A program made the translations under genes and the position numbers. DNA of 64,000 nucleotides from Zygnema cylindricum (Eukaryota; Streptophyta; Zygnematophyceae; Zygnematales; Zygnemataceae), in NCBI GenBank assembly GCA_037447655.1, contig JBBHKE010002416.1:22889-86888 (forward strand). The letters are read 5' to 3'. Within the stretch, counting starts at the first letter, position 1. Every line of letters begins with the position of its first letter. Shown piece by piece: positions 46,575 through 58,911 of this stretch. Below the pieces are notes generated by a model that was given only the letters and a program-made list of their open reading frames with translations, was not told where the DNA came from and did no database searches.

Positions 46575-47751
46575 TCAAGACGAGACTTCTATATTATTAA
46601 CCCTCCAATACCTCTGTAAAAGCTCATAATTTTTATCCTCTAAAGTCAACTCATCCTCAGGCCTTCCTAGATAATACACTTGCCAGAATATAGTATCGCC
46701 GACCCTGAACTGTTGACCAACCCAATCTATTACCCGTCTGTGGACTTCAGGTTCTATAATTATTGAGGGATATAATTCCAATTCTCCTTCAGTTGGTCGA
46801 AGATTCGCTGGTTTCAATTGGCTGATGTGTATCACGGGATGAATTTTTGTTGAAGGCGGGAAGTCCAATTTGGCAGCAACTGACGATATCATCTCGATTA
46901 CAGTAAAATGGTCCAATGTACTTAGGAGAAAATTTCCCCGTAGGATCCGATTATCCCTCAATCTTGCACCAGTAATGAGTAGTAGAAAGCCAAACCTTGT
47001 CACCTGTGCGTAACACCGAATCACCCCGTTTGCAGTTAGCATTTAATTCTTGCCTCCTTTGTGCCTCCACTAATGCATCTCGGAGAGTTTTCCAAATTGT
47101 TGAACCTCTATTCTCTTGAGTGACCCTTGTTATTAAGTCTAATGCTTCTCTAGGTTGGTATCCGTATGCAACTTTAAATGGTGAGAATCATGTACTAGAA
47201 TGTTTACATGAATTGTATGCAAATTCCATTAATGGCAATTTAGATTCCTGTGTGTTTTGAACTCCACTGCAAACAGTCCTAAGCATTTCCTCTAGTGTAC
47301 GGTTCATCCTTTCTGTCTGTCCATCTGTCTGAGGATGATAAGCGGTACTCATTTTCAATTCAGAGCCTAAATTTTGCTGTAATTCTTTCCAAAAAGCAGA
47401 CGTAAATTTAGAATCTCTATCAATGACTATAGATAGAGGGACTCCATGATGTCTGACCACGTTGTCAAAATATAACTTTGCAATATCTACAACTAAATGA
47501 GTGGTTTTGCAAGGGATAAAGATTGCCATTTTACTGAACCTATTGACTACGACCATGATACTGTCATTCCTTTTAGATGTAGCAGGTAACCTAACAATAA
47601 AATCTATACTGACAGATTCCCACGGTCTTTCGGGGATATCCAAAGGTTTTAAGAGACCTTTAGGTTTTTGGGTACTGGGTTTACTCTGTTGGCAAGGGAC
47701 ACAACTTTCCACGTGTTTTGACACCTCTTTTGCCATCCCAGACCAAGACAA
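46575..47751 (-). pseudogene. Gypsy integrase and C-terminal domain
   Basis: Integrase zinc-binding and core: CVPCQQSKP, WESVSIDFIVRLP, VIDRDSKFTSAFWKEL, HPQTDGQTERMNRTLEEMLR carry the D, D and E positions. After a stop near 47188 and a frame change near 47050 the C-terminal part reads KIHPVIHISQLKPA and VGDTIFWQVYYLGRPEDELT, at the place of a chromodomain-like tail. The H2C2 start lies further upstream in another frame (HEHLGHLGRDKTL near 47800). Confidence 0.85.
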
Positions 47752-49114
47752 TCTACTTTGAATCGACTAAGAGTTTTATCTCGACCCAAGTGTCCTAAAT
47801 GCTCATGAGCTTCTCGTAAAATTTGTTTTCTTAAGTCTCCCACTTCATGAATGCATAATATATCCCGAATTTGCAAATACAGTAAACCATCCTCTAGTCT
47901 AAAGTTTTTGACACGCCTCTCATTCAATGGGTCAGAATTCCCTTCCGAAATATTCTTGCAAATCACAACAAAATATACATCTTTATCATAACCATTTCTA
48001 ACTGTATCTAAAAACAATTCATCTTGAACCATAACACTTATTTCAAAACATCTACTTAAAGGATCTGCGATTACATTTGTCTTCCCAGGAATATGTTTGA
48101 CATTAAATTTGAAATATGCTAATTTTTGCATCCACCTAACCTGTCTGCCAGTCATAATCTGCGCATCACTTAATCTCTGTAAATAAGAGAGTGTTTTATT
48201 ATCACAGTTGCATGTACAATTGCAAGTAATTTATTTTTCTGTGCTCTATAGTTTTTTTCAGCATCATTGAATTTTCTGGACTCAAAAGCAATAGGATGAA
48301 AGTGTTTGTCGACTTTTTTACTTATGACTGCACCTAGACCTTTATCAGATGCATCTGTAGTAATCAGAAATTCAAATTCCCAAGCAAGGTCAAGATACAC
48401 CAGTGTAGGGGCAGAGGTCAATTTCCCTTTTAATTCCTCGAATGCTCCATCTTGATCATCTACCCACACAAACGTCTCTTTCTCCCAAAGTAAATCCGTC
48501 AAAGGTACGGCGATCATACTGAAATTCCTGATAAATTTCCTGTAATAAGTGGCCAATCCCAAAAAGGATCTAACTTCTGTGACATTAGTAGGTTGTTTCC
48601 AATTTTGGATTGCTAAAATTTTGGATGGATCTGTTTTAACACCTTCCCCACTAACTATGTGTCCCAAAAATATTTGTTCACTTTTAAGAAAACTAGATTT
48701 TGACAATTTTCCATATAATTTTCTTTCTCTTAGCCTTTCCAACACTCTTTTTAAATGAATTACATGTCGTTCTTTAGATTCAATGTAAACTAAAATATCA
48801 TCTATAAACACATGGACAAACTCATCTATGTAATCTGAAAAGGTTTGGTTCATTAATCTTTGGTAAGTAGGCGGTGCATTCGTTAAGCCGAATGGCATCA
48901 CTATCCATTCGAAATAACCCACCCTAGTCCTGAAAGCAGTTTTATAAACATCTTCAATTCTAATTGGCACCTGATTAAAGCCACTACGCAGGTCAATCAA
49001 CAAAAATACTTTAGCACCTTGTAAACGATCTATCAATTCAGAAATTAAAGGTAACGGATACTTATCCTTCACCGTAATCTTGTTCAGACTACGATAATTG
49101 ACACACATTCTCAA
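47649..49114 (-). pseudogene. Gypsy reverse transcriptase and RNase H
   Basis: Reverse transcriptase: [48 protein letters not shown], catalytic [24 protein letters not shown]. RNase H begins [17 protein letters not shown] stop at 48170 and a frame change precede the rest of RNase H (MTGRQVRWMQKLAYFKF, KHIPGKTNVIADPLSR). Catalytic boxes are kept, so decay is mostly by frameshift. Confidence 0.9.
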
Positions 49115-49653
49115 CGTTCCGTCCTTTTTTTTGACGAAAAGAACTGGTGCTCCGTACGGTGATTTGTTGGGCTGAATATGCCCTTTCTCTAGGAGTTCTT
49201 TGATCTGTTTTTTTAACTCCTCCTGCTCAAAAAAACTATGTTTATAAATTTATGTGACAGGAGGATAACATCCAGGTTTAAGGTTAATAACATGTTCTAC
49301 ATCTCGGGAAGGTGGCCTTCCCGATAGTAAATCACTTGGGAAAACATCTTGAAATTCAAAAATCAAATACTTAACAGCAAGATCAGATGTATTAATGTCA
49401 GTTACAAAATCAGATTTTAGTTTTTCGAAAGTTTTAGTGGTGTCTGATTTAGTGATGACATCAACGTTAGTGTTTTCTCCCCCCTTTCATCAGTAACTGC
49501 CTCAATTACTAATAACAACAAAGCATGATTTGTTTTATCTTTTAAGTGTTTTTTAAATTGTTTAGCAGATATCAAACCTTCCACTCCCAATCTGGTTATG
49601 TCACTTATGTGATTCCTATACAATTTCTTAGGAGATAATGCTTGCAAAACCTT

Positions 49654-50001
49654 TCAACCGTTTTCAGACCTTACTTTCAAAGTGTTAATTTCCCAATTAA
49701 TTTGAGGATTGTGTTCAGTTAACCAAGGCTTTCCCAAAATTAGTTCTTCACTTCCCAAATTCATTATTTTACACACAACTTTCATTTTATGACCCTGGAT
49801 ATCAACTTCTATCATGTTAGTTTGTAAGTCTAATGTGGACTTATTACCATTTGCCACTTGAACATGTAAAAGCTTTTCCCTTATGACAGTAGGAATTATA
49901 TTTTCCTCTACAAACTTATGTGAAATAAAATTATGTGTGGCACCTGAATCAACCATTACTCTCAACGGTTTTCCTTCCACTAATGACTTGAATCTAATCA
50001 A
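49654..50001 (-). pseudogene. Gypsy protease segment
   Basis: RVMVDSGATHNFISHKF carries the retropepsin DSGA motif, followed by LGSEELILGKPWLTEHNP. A stop at 49654 and another near 49417 separate it from reverse transcriptase, which starts in a different frame. Confidence 0.85.
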
Positions 50002-50278
50002 ACTGTGTCTGGTGTCATCATTACTTAACTATCCTAACATAGGTGTGTTGATTAGAATTTCATCAGAAGGATTCTTTAAACTATGCAGTTTAGTGAGAAT
50101 CATAAAAAATTCAGCTATCCTAACTTTTCCATTCATTAATTTGCCCTCCAAAGTTAACTCTTTAACTTCTGGATCCGGTTGACTCAACTGAGGACTTTCA
50201 GTTAGTCCTTTTCGTTTCCCACCTCCTGGGCTTTCTGCTCAGCTAGGTATAATGCAATATCCTCTTGGAGACCTTCAT

Positions 50279-51516
50279 TTACATCAACTGTTTGAGAGAA
50301 CCTTTATCTGTACAGTCTTTAGCGTAATGATCTTGACCTCCGCATTTGAAACAAGTGACTTTCTTTTTGGATTTTATGCACTCTCTACTAAAATGTCCCT
50401 CCTCTCCGCAATTATAACAGTTAATCTTTTTCAGTTGTGCACACTCAAATGCTCTATGACCCTTTTTCTGACAAATAGTGCATGTGGGGATGGTAAGGTT
50501 TGGCTTCTGGGCATTAATGCTTGGTTTAGGACTTTTAATGTACCCCCCTCTATTGTTAAATTTATTTCTTGCATTAACACTATGTCCACCCCTTAGATTT
50601 CCCCTGAAGATATTTTGCCTATTCACCAGACCAGCATTCAGACCCTCTTCAACAAATTCCTCCTCATCCCACTCTGATACTTCATTCAAATTACCCCTGA
50701 GTGATCGATTTTCCCATTATACCCCAGTTGATCCTCTAATTCGAATGACTTATCTTGTAATTCTTTCAAATTATTAAATTTTTGATGTTTTAGTTCTGAT
50801 TTCAATATAGGATTCAAATAGTTGAAGAAATACAATTTAGCCATTTCATCAGTCAAACCTATGACATGAATGCTAGATGAGTCAAATTCCACAATATAAT
50901 CCTTCACAGATATAGTCTGCTTACAATTCAACCACTTTTCTTCCATTCTGGATTTAAAAGTGACAGTCAAGAAACGCGATTTGATCGCGGTTTTAATAAT
51001 TTCCCAATCAGCATTATGAGGAATCAATTTAGACCTTCTCTGAGTATAATACCAAATCTGAGCATCGCCTTTCAGACACCTAACAGCAAAAGAAGTGTAA
51101 TCATCTCGATCGCAATTTCTAGACTCCAAACAATACTCTATATGAAAAATCCAATTATCCAACTCATCGATCCTCTTACCATCAAATGATGGTGCCTCAC
51201 TAATAGACAATTTCAGATCCCTTATCTTCTTAGGTCTATCATGATCATCCTCCCTAAAACTGGCATTCCTTTTACTACTCTCACCCTTTTGGTCATTCAT
51301 ATCATTCTTGGTCTGAATTAAGTTAATAAGTTCATCTAATTTCTCATTTAAAACATTTCCATTTTCTTTGACAACTTTCAATTCACTTTTCAATTCGGAA
51401 ATGGTTTCATCTACAGCGGCAGCATGATTATTAAATATTTTGACCAATTTCACAATCCACTTCTTCAACACATTCAAGGCATTTTCCATTTCACGTTTCC
51501 ATGCAGAATTTGCCAT
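50279..51516 (-). pseudogene. Gypsy gag with three CCHC knuckles
   Basis: The ATG at 51516 (MANSAWKREMENAL) opens a coiled region, then the capsid-like APSFDGKRIDELDNWIFHIE and the CLKGDAQIWYYTQR segment. A one-base indel near 50715 shifts the frame; the C-terminal part has CTICQKKGHRAFEC, CYNCGEEGHFSREC and CFKCGGQDHYAKDC. Confidence 0.88.
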
Positions 51517-52263
51517 TATCACACAATGAAATCAAGCAAAAGAAAGATAGAGTATAATTTCCCAATGAAATTTGATGCAGATTTGAAGTCCTCAGATTGC
51601 TCCAATCTAAGACTTCTTCTCCTTAACAAATCCTTTGAAAACATCAAGATCTGAGAAATTAAAAAAACATTGACAGTAAGTTAGTACAAATTCAAATTTT
51701 CAATTCCCAACATTGAAATAGATGGTAAGAATTTCCCCACAAATTTTGCAATATCAAAATTGAAAGCTCTCAAAGTTAAGATTTAATCATAAATTTTGCA
51801 ACAGCAAAATTGAAATCAATCAAAGGTAACTGAAAAGTTTTTCAGTCATTTTTGGACTCCTTTGCTCTTGAATAAGTAAAGTACTCCACTTTCCTTCTCC
51901 TCCATTAGCAAATTTCCCACTTCCCACTACATCAGGATCTTTTACTCTCTAATCCTCACATCCTCACCCTTCATGGCTTCAAGCCCTCCCTCTACACATT
52001 AATCATTACTAAGAGAATGCAAGTTTGTTTGGCCTCTAAGTAATTGGAGTGAGCTTCAGCGGTGGCTACACTGCCCACCCCGAATAAAAGTCCTGAGGAC
52101 CTAAACACGCCCCATATCTAACCAGCGGCCGCTGGCAGTACGGTCACTTAGTTTCCCTCCAATCCCCTACCACTCACATTGTGGTTCCACCAACCAGGGT
52201 CATGCACCCTCACCGGTCATGGCAGTCGATTTTCGTGTGAGCAAGCTTCTCTTTGGTTTTTAA

Positions 52264-52279
52264 CCAAGCTCCGATACCA
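52264..52279 (-). other. Gypsy primer binding site
   Basis: The minus strand reads TGGTATCGGAGCTTGG, two bases inside the 5' LTR. It fits the 3' end of initiator tRNA-Met with one mismatch, as in copia element 1 and unlike families A and B. Confidence 0.8.
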
Positions 52280-52281
52280 TA

Positions 52282-53249
52282 TATAACGGGATCTCCTACC
52301 TCTCAAAAAATCCCATTACTACAAACAATCCCAAACACACATTCCAAACATTGGAAAATACACATCCACATTGGACCACACTCATATAAGGATAAACTTT
52401 AAATTAGAAGAAGCTTCTGTCCGCATAACATTAGTTTGGTCTCTTGCTCTCGCGGCTCAAACCTTCTTATTAAAGTGTTCTCCACTACTCTCTACCCTTA
52501 ATAATTTTATCTCTAACTACTAAAATACTATTTAGTTAGTAAGAGATTTCAATGCAAAAATGCCTTTTCTCCAATTTGGTATTAATCACTCAAGAACAAG
52601 ATCAGCCGGAATTTCAACACATTTTTCCTAAGGAAAATATGTCTACTCTCCTCTTACACTTCACTATTTATCCATCATCGCCCTGGACTCGCCAGGCCAG
52701 AGTTAACGCTTTGTTTTAATAGGCTTTTACCTGGGCCAATCATTGATCATCAAAGACTCAAACTGACCAATGCAAAAACGTGCGAAATCTCTTACTAACT
52801 ACTTAGCACTTTACTAACCAATCAAACGTTACGTTTCACTACGTAAAATTTACCTGCAAAAGTGCGCACCAAACGAAACGCGACTTCGCACGATCGTGCG
52901 TAACAAATTTCGCACACGAAACTTCTTACGAAATTCCCTTAAGTGAAAGTGACGTTTCGTACTAAAATTTGTACGAAACGAACCACCGTGCATACTAAAC
53001 GTTTCGTTAGAACTTTATGAAACGTACACGCGTAATTTCGGTACTAATTTGACCCTTAACCCGTTTCAATGATACCCACTTGTTATTTAGACCCCACGTT
53101 GTCACCTAAATACACCCATCGCTATAACTTTTAAAATATAACTCCAAATAGCATGATTCTTTCGCGGACGTCTACCAAATTTATTACTCTATAATCCTAA
53201 TACCTAAATACCCATTTATAAACAAGTTCCATCCGCTATTGCTGTTACA
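52282..53249 (-). repeat. 5' LTR of the gypsy element
   Basis: 968 bp, direct repeat of 45559-46526. Its inner end reads TATAAC where the other has TGTAAC. The CGCACGATCGTGCG palindrome is kept at 52887-52900. Confidence 0.95.
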
Positions 53250-54336
53250 CAACCAATCCGGATGTACATCCAACAAAGCCCGAATCTTGTAGACCACGGC
53301 CTCACAACCCCCTCTCGTGGCCACTCCAAACTGATGAGGAAAGAAATAATCATGGAAAGCTGGTTGAAGCTGGAGACATATCGTACGAGCCACCAATCTA
53401 TATAAAACCTTTCCCACGGCTATAGGGCGGATCCCACCATTAGGTTTGGCGACTGCCACAAGGCGGGACGCCGTGAGAAGAACACAAATCCGAGGGGGAA
53501 CTTTCCCACTAGCAATAAGGGAACATACTCAAAAAAACACATCGAACCCCCGGGCACCCGATTTAGGGGTCAAAGCATCGCGAAACAACTCATATAATGT
53601 GCCCGACGGCCCCCCCGCTGAAAGGTGAGGAGAAGAGCTAAGAGCATTAATGAAAACCTCCCGATCCAAAGTAAAACTCTAAGAAGGCTCAAAGGTGTGG
53701 ATGGAAAGGGGTAAAGGGGAAGGGGCAGGGGGGTGGAGAGCTCGAAGGACCTCAATAGTGGAAGAAGATCCGGGCGCAGGGGTGAATGGCTATAGGGCCC
53801 AAACCGCTCGAGAAAGCTCACCAACACGACCTAAGTGATTTGCTTGACGATAAGAGGCCGGGACATCTGATGGCCTAGGTGGTCGACGTGGTATGAAAGA
53901 GGTGCTCGATACCCGATCCTCATGCTCGGCGTGGAGGGACTTCCAGTCACCACGCAGGAATCGGCGACAACGCGCCATAGTTTCTCTAGCCCCACAGCCC
54001 CCTCCACAACCTGGAAGGACTAGCACCCATAGAGAGAACATAAAAATTAGGTGCCAAGGAGCAGTGTCCGTCTGGTTTGAAGAAATGTGGGACAAGGAGA
54101 GGTGGAGGGCATCTTGTACTATTGTCTTGACATCCATAGGAATACGGGTGTATAATCGCGGGCAGGGGGCTCCCAAATCATAAGCTCCCAAAACATCTAA
54201 CTCACGTACGAAATTCCAATCCTCATCTGTGGGGCCGGACGGGAGTGTGGTCGATGATGATTGAGGAGAGGTGATAGACAAAGGACCACCCAGGGTTATA
54301 CAATGTCGACAACTCCGTGTATGAAGGGAAATGCCG
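53250..54336 (-). pseudogene. LINE reverse transcriptase, N-terminal part
   Basis: From the junction with the recombinase gene at 54336: ELDVLGAYDLGAPCPRLY, WHLIFMFSLWVLVLPGCGGG with RRFLRGDWKSLHAEH (a segment usual ahead of the polymerase in this type), then VAVAKPNGGIRPIAVGKVLY, RLVARTICLQLQPAF and HQFGVATRGGCEAVV, which are fingers-region motifs. Stops occur at about 53791, 53680 and 53527. The N-terminus is missing, so the LINE is 5'-truncated, as is common. It joins the 3' end of the recombinase copy A without a visible target duplication. Confidence 0.8.
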
Positions 54337-56490
54337 GCCGTTTTAACAACCTCGAGAGTGTCGTCCACCCATAGAAATGTACGTCGAAGTAGGCATTCGC
54401 GGACTTCAACGCGATCTCGGTGAAGAAGGTATGTCTTTGCCATCCTCGAATCCGACTTATACTAACAAGACCTTGAAGGGGATAGAGGTGAGATAGGAGA
54501 GGTACATATGGGAGTTCACCTATCTCCCAAGTCGTGCAATGTACGCTTCAGAAGCCCTATGAACAATAAAGTTTTGTTACTCGAATACAAAGTTATAAAC
54601 AACAAATCGTCGACAATTATTACCTTCAAGTTATTTAATTTAATGCAAGTAAAAAGAAAATGGAAGTACTCACCCCTTGCTCTCGGTTGTCTTTGCGCTT
54701 GACCCTCGTATTGCGTGTGTATTTGAGTTGGAGACAATGTCAAACTCAAAAACATCACCTGTATTAACTTAAGGTGAGAGTGGTAGTCCAAAAGATTTTC
54801 GCTGTCCGAAGCCTTTGGAAATAGAAAAAGATCGTACCTGTTGGTGTATCACAAATGTAAATCATATATAAAAAGTTGTTATCTTTGAAATCCTTATTAC
54901 AAGTTCGCATTCAAGTTGACAAAACAATTGACTTTCGAGGAAATTTTTAGAGGACATTTCTCTAGTGTTACCATGACTCTCTCGACGAAAAGTCGAGGCA
55001 CCCCCACCCCGTGCCTCCTCTCATGTGGAATAGGTACAACAACCACATAGCGATCCCGCCAAGAGGACAAACGTCCTATTCCCTATTTTGGATAACACCG
55101 AAATGCTCCTTTCGACCATTCTGCAATATAAATAACAATGCTCAATTAGTGGATATAAGCCGTAAAAGATAACGTTGTGTAAGCAATTTAATATTTTTAA
55201 AAAATAAAGGGTAAATCACCTAGTTAGTCTTGCCGTTCATGTCTAAAAATTCGAGCATATGATACGGCGTGGGTCCTACACTCCCCACTTCCATCAAAAA
55301 CAAATCGCAAAGGTTCACAGCCTTTGCGCTGTTTCCCCTTCCAGTTGCAAAATGAGTCAAAAGTGTCACACTACGAGCTAGCATGTTCTCGTGAACAAAA
55401 CTCATTATCGAACAGGAATCAAGCCATTTTCTGCTCATCCCTTTAAGTTGCTTCCCGTTGTAACCATCAGTAAGCCATTTTCTGCTCATCTCTTTAAGTT
55501 AATTCCCGTTGTAACCATCAGTAATAGCTCCTGATTGTCAATCCAAATACTCGTGTTTACACCTAACGCCATTTTGTCGAATCTTTCCTTTCATAATTAC
55601 TTTTGTTTCGGGTCCATTTGCAATGTTTATTTCTAGAATCTTTAAAATTCTACATTGATATCTTTGAAAAAAAAATAGTGCTTTCATCATTGCTTGTAAA
55701 AATCCCTTTTTCTGCAAGTAAAAAATAGCATACAAAATATACATGATTATCACGCAATGTTAAAATTTATTCTTACACAAAATTATAACCCCTCTTGTTT
55801 TCCTCACTCTCTCCAACTATTTTTGTCGATTCCCCTACAACTCTTTTTCATGTCAACATATTTTACAATAGAATGGATTACTTCGTTGTTGTAAAAAAAA
55901 AAAAACCATGGCCCGACGTATCTGTTCTTTATGGGCCCTATAAAAAGCATCAACCGATACTACTCGAATTATTATAGTGTCTTCCCAAGGTATGTCCAAA
56001 TTCGGTCCATTATCTCCCAAATTTGTCCCTTCAATTATTTGGATGTAGTCAAGAAAATCCTCATTCTTTTACGTAACGTAGCTTCTGCCTTGGCCCACCA
56101 TTTCTGTTAATTAAACCACATTACCGAAAACAACTCCGTATCATTTAAAAAAAATGAAAACAAGACAACAAAATTCAATCATAAAACATTCGTGACATAA
56201 AAAATTGTTCAAAATTGCTCAATATCCACCAAAAACATTAAAAACAAGAGTACATGTTTGCCCAGTACCTTCCATTGTCGCATGCGTCGTGAGTACTGTA
56301 AGAAGGTTTTCGTCCCAACTGTCTCTTTTTGATTAGAAACTTGTCTCTTTTTTATTAGAAACTGCCTCTTGTCCTGTTTCTTCGGTGTCCAGTGTAAAAG
56401 ATGTTGGTTCCACTGTACTCCTTTGAGTGCCCCTACTTGGTCCCGCATCGTCTTCATCTTCCCTAACCCCTCCCTGAGGGCCCCTACTTG
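54337..56490 (-). pseudogene. Crypton-like tyrosine recombinase (NDC10_II type), copy A
   Basis: A multi-exon gene homologous to 58912-61212. Exons seen: QWK-ending N-terminal part (cut by the assembly gap), WWAKAE and NLDIRWEDT region (about 56106-55920), KKGFLQAMMKAL to MLEFLDMNGKTN (about 55707-55219), LGGIAMWLLYLFHMRGG (about 55125-54960), NTHAIRGSSAKTTESKG (about 54850-54676), EAYIARLG to FLWVDDTLEV (about 54580-54337). HSVTLLTHFATGRGNSAKAV-like text with NLCDLF, the CP-x-G...LYLFH motif and the H-x-x-R of THAIRG match the NDC10_II/Crypton recombinase family from memory. The Tyr of EAYIARLG (54543-54541) is the candidate nucleophile. Lesions: the donor after the second exon reads AT instead of GT (about 55919), TAG after GKTN, and further stops. 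Confidence 0.7.
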
Positions 56491-56500
56491 NNNNNNNNNN
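56491..56500. other. Assembly gap (10 N)
   Basis: Ten N lie between recombinase copy A and pyrimidine-rich DNA. Real length is unknown. The satellite next to it is 2.2 kb in the other copy but only 380 bp here, so the gap probably stands for collapsed repeat, and the join should not be trusted. Confidence 0.98.
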
Positions 56501-56880
56501 CCGCAACCTTCCCTTCCTCTCTCTTTCCTTCTCGCCCTTTCTCTTCTCCTCCTCTCTTTTCCATTTCCATTTCCTCATTTTCTCTTTCCCGCTCTTCCTT
56601 TCTCTCTCCTTCCCTTCCAACGCCCCCTTCATCTTCTTCCCTCTCTCCCTCCCTCTCCCTCTCTCTCTCCCCCTTTTCCCCTACCTCTCACCGTTCTTTT
56701 CCATCTCTCTCTCCCTTTGCCTCTTCTTCCTCACCTCCCTCTCCCACCTCATTTCCCTCCCTCTCCCCCTTTTTCCCTCCACCTCTTTCACCCCCTCACT
56801 CATTCTCTCTATCTCCCTTTATCTCTCCCTCTTTATCCCTCCCTATGTGCCTCTCTCCATCTGCCTCTTCTCCGTCATTT
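56501..56880. repeat. Pyrimidine-rich satellite, second copy (truncated)
   Basis: Homologous to about 17930-18300 (CCTTCCTCTCTCTTTCC, CCCCCTTCATCTTCTTCCC, CACCGTTCTT blocks). It lacks the 395-bp higher-order units, which would lie in the gap. Open frames here are artefacts of composition. Confidence 0.9.
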
Positions 56881-58900
56881 CGGATAACCTATTGCCGAAG
56901 ATGGACGACCTCTCGACGAAGATGCTTAACCTCTGGCTAAATTTTGACGATATTTTGCAATAAATCTTTGAGAGATATACCTCATTCATTTGGTCGAGGA
57001 TCCAATTTCCGTGGAGAACCCATACCTCTCGTCGTTTGGGGCATCGGATTAGGATGAGGAATCCTAACAATGTTTTTTAGGCAAATTTGTCGCTCCTCTT
57101 TCTTACGACCCTGAATGCGCTTTAAAACCTTCTCCTTAGCCTTACTAAGAGCTTCGACCTCCGGCATCGCCTCACACTTGCGAAGAATGCTGGAGAGTCG
57201 CGGATCCCAGATATGGTGTACCCGCAGATATTTGGGCTCATCGAGTTTATATACACCCTTTCGGCGGATAATCTAAGAGAGACTTGTCTCTACTATATCG
57301 AATTGTGTAAATGCCGCGAAGGATGGTTTATTGTCATCTGAAGACATAAACATCCAAGTTGGCAGGCGAAATGATAAGGGGTTCCGCCTTCGATTGACTG
57401 TTGCTTAAGCCACTAGTCCCTTCGATATTCTTGTACTTCCATTCTGGAGGCCAATCCTTCGGGTCTATGAAATGGCCGGGGTAAAGAAAAAAGGCATCCA
57501 TTGCTTCAAGTTGCCCTCCTTCAGGTCTATGAAATGGCGGGGTAAAGAAAAAAGGCATCCATTGCTTCATGTTGCCCTATTGGTGCAGGAAAGAGTCAAT
57601 ATGGCTCTTGTGGCCTAGGATGTATCTCTTCTTGCCTAGGATGTACACGGAGGACCCCTTCTTGGTTCCCTAGTGTTAATGATAATTGTTGATGGGGTCC
57701 TGAAGATGCCACCCCCAACACTTCATCCCCAGTAGTATACACGTCTTCTTCCTGCCCCTCTGTACTTTGGGTGATTGATCGTCTTCCGTAGAGGCTTCCT
57801 CCTCGAAATTGGGTACTTTCGGGTGATTGATCGTCTTTCGTAGAGGCTTCCTCCTCGAAATTGGGTACTTTCGGGTGATTGATCGTCTTCCGTAGAGGCT
57901 TCCTCCTCGAATTTGTGAACCTTTATGTCCCCCGCTGAGGTGTGCTCGGAAACACCACACTTCTCCGATGGTTCGTCCCGAACGATAATGGGTTCTTCCA
58001 CCGAGTGGTTGGATGGCTCGTATTCGGCATTGTCTTTGTTGTTGTCCCCATCTAATGGCACTAAATCATATTCAAACTCTAAGGGTTTGGAAGAAGGTAT
58101 TCTCCTCCTTTTCGGTTGTGTCTCTACAAATCGCGGTCCACTTGTCTCCATTTCTTCCTCTAGAATTGCGAGAACGGTTTGTTTTTCAGGGCGTGGTTTA
58201 GTGGTGTGCTGATTTGCGGATCGATTCGACAAAAAATCCATGGCGGTTGTGTAAGATTTCGAAGTGAAAGAGACACGTGAAGAGAGGAGAGTGGAAGAAT
58301 TTTAACGTACCTTTATGACGTACGTAGGGTTACGAAATGTAACTGATGTACGAATTTAAAGTAGAGTATAAACAAGTCGTACGATAATTTAATTCTAAGT
58401 CGCGTTGCGATAGGACGTCGAAGCGCACGCTATGTAAGTAAAATCTAAATCCCGATTCAAATGAAACGCTAGTACGAACGTCACGTACTGAATTTCATTT
58501 ACAATCGCGTACGAAATTTTACATTGTTTCAATTTGCGTCTTGCTCCAAATCGCTATGAAAATTCACTTTGTTTAACGGTGCATTGCGATTCAAATTAGA
58601 CGTTTGCATTTGTACATTTTTGCCTATAATGCTAATTAAATCGGTAAGGTGATCTAAGTCGTTTGGCGCGCATATGTTCAAATTCAAATTTCGAAATTTT
58701 ACGCCTCCTACCAAATCCCCCACATTCACGATGTGGAGCCGCCTCGGCGCCACATCGGCGCCGCCGCCACCTTGTCACCGCCGCCACCTCGTCACTGCCG
58801 CCACCTCACCACCGCTACCACCTCGGCACCGCTGTCATTCTCTTATATAATTTTTTATTCTTCCTATGTTTTGTTCCCATTTATTTTTTTAAGATAGATT
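56880..58900. repeat. Segmental duplication, copy 2
   Basis: Homologous to 18311-20117, through gene C, the upstream CGTACGA-containing DNA and the GCC/CCACCTC block (58738-58835). Its right end at about 58900 is followed by the 3' end of recombinase copy B. Confidence 0.85.
56881..58241 (-). pseudogene. Gene C copy 2: unrecognised duplicated gene with internal duplications
   Basis: ATG 58241 opens MDFLSNRSANQHTTKPRP and continues like copy 1 (PLEFEYDLVPLDGDN, EPSEKCGVSEHTSAGD). The EEASTEDDQSPES segment is tandemly tripled at 57760-57915. A 66-bp duplication at about 57467-57586 repeats the AMDAFFLYPGHFIDPK coding segment and breaks the frame. Further on, the TGG of LSWIIRR is a stop, while the place where copy 1 stops reads DEPKYLRVHHIWDPRL without a stop, and MPEVEALSKAKEKVLKRI continues into GRKKEERQICLKNIV. 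Stops then occur before GISLKDLLQNIV and in the coiled-coil part. Function is unknown; a role in a mobile element is possible but not shown. Confidence 0.6.
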
Positions 58901-58911
58901 ACATACCGTTT
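58242..58911. other. Upstream DNA of gene C copy 2
   Basis: Shared with 19488-20117; the probable promoter side of gene C on the minus strand. No further gene seen. Confidence 0.5.

Larger units (their letters stand above)
45559..53249 (-). mobile_element. Ty3/gypsy LTR retrotransposon nested in the LINE
   Basis: LTRs 45559-46526 and 52282-53249, both 968 bp, flanked by the duplication CAACC (45554-45558 and 53250-53254). Taking it out joins the LINE frame exactly at HPDW-L-VLQVDVSNAF. Order on the minus strand is gag, protease, reverse transcriptase, RNase H, integrase, which defines gypsy. All frames are broken. Confidence 0.95.
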
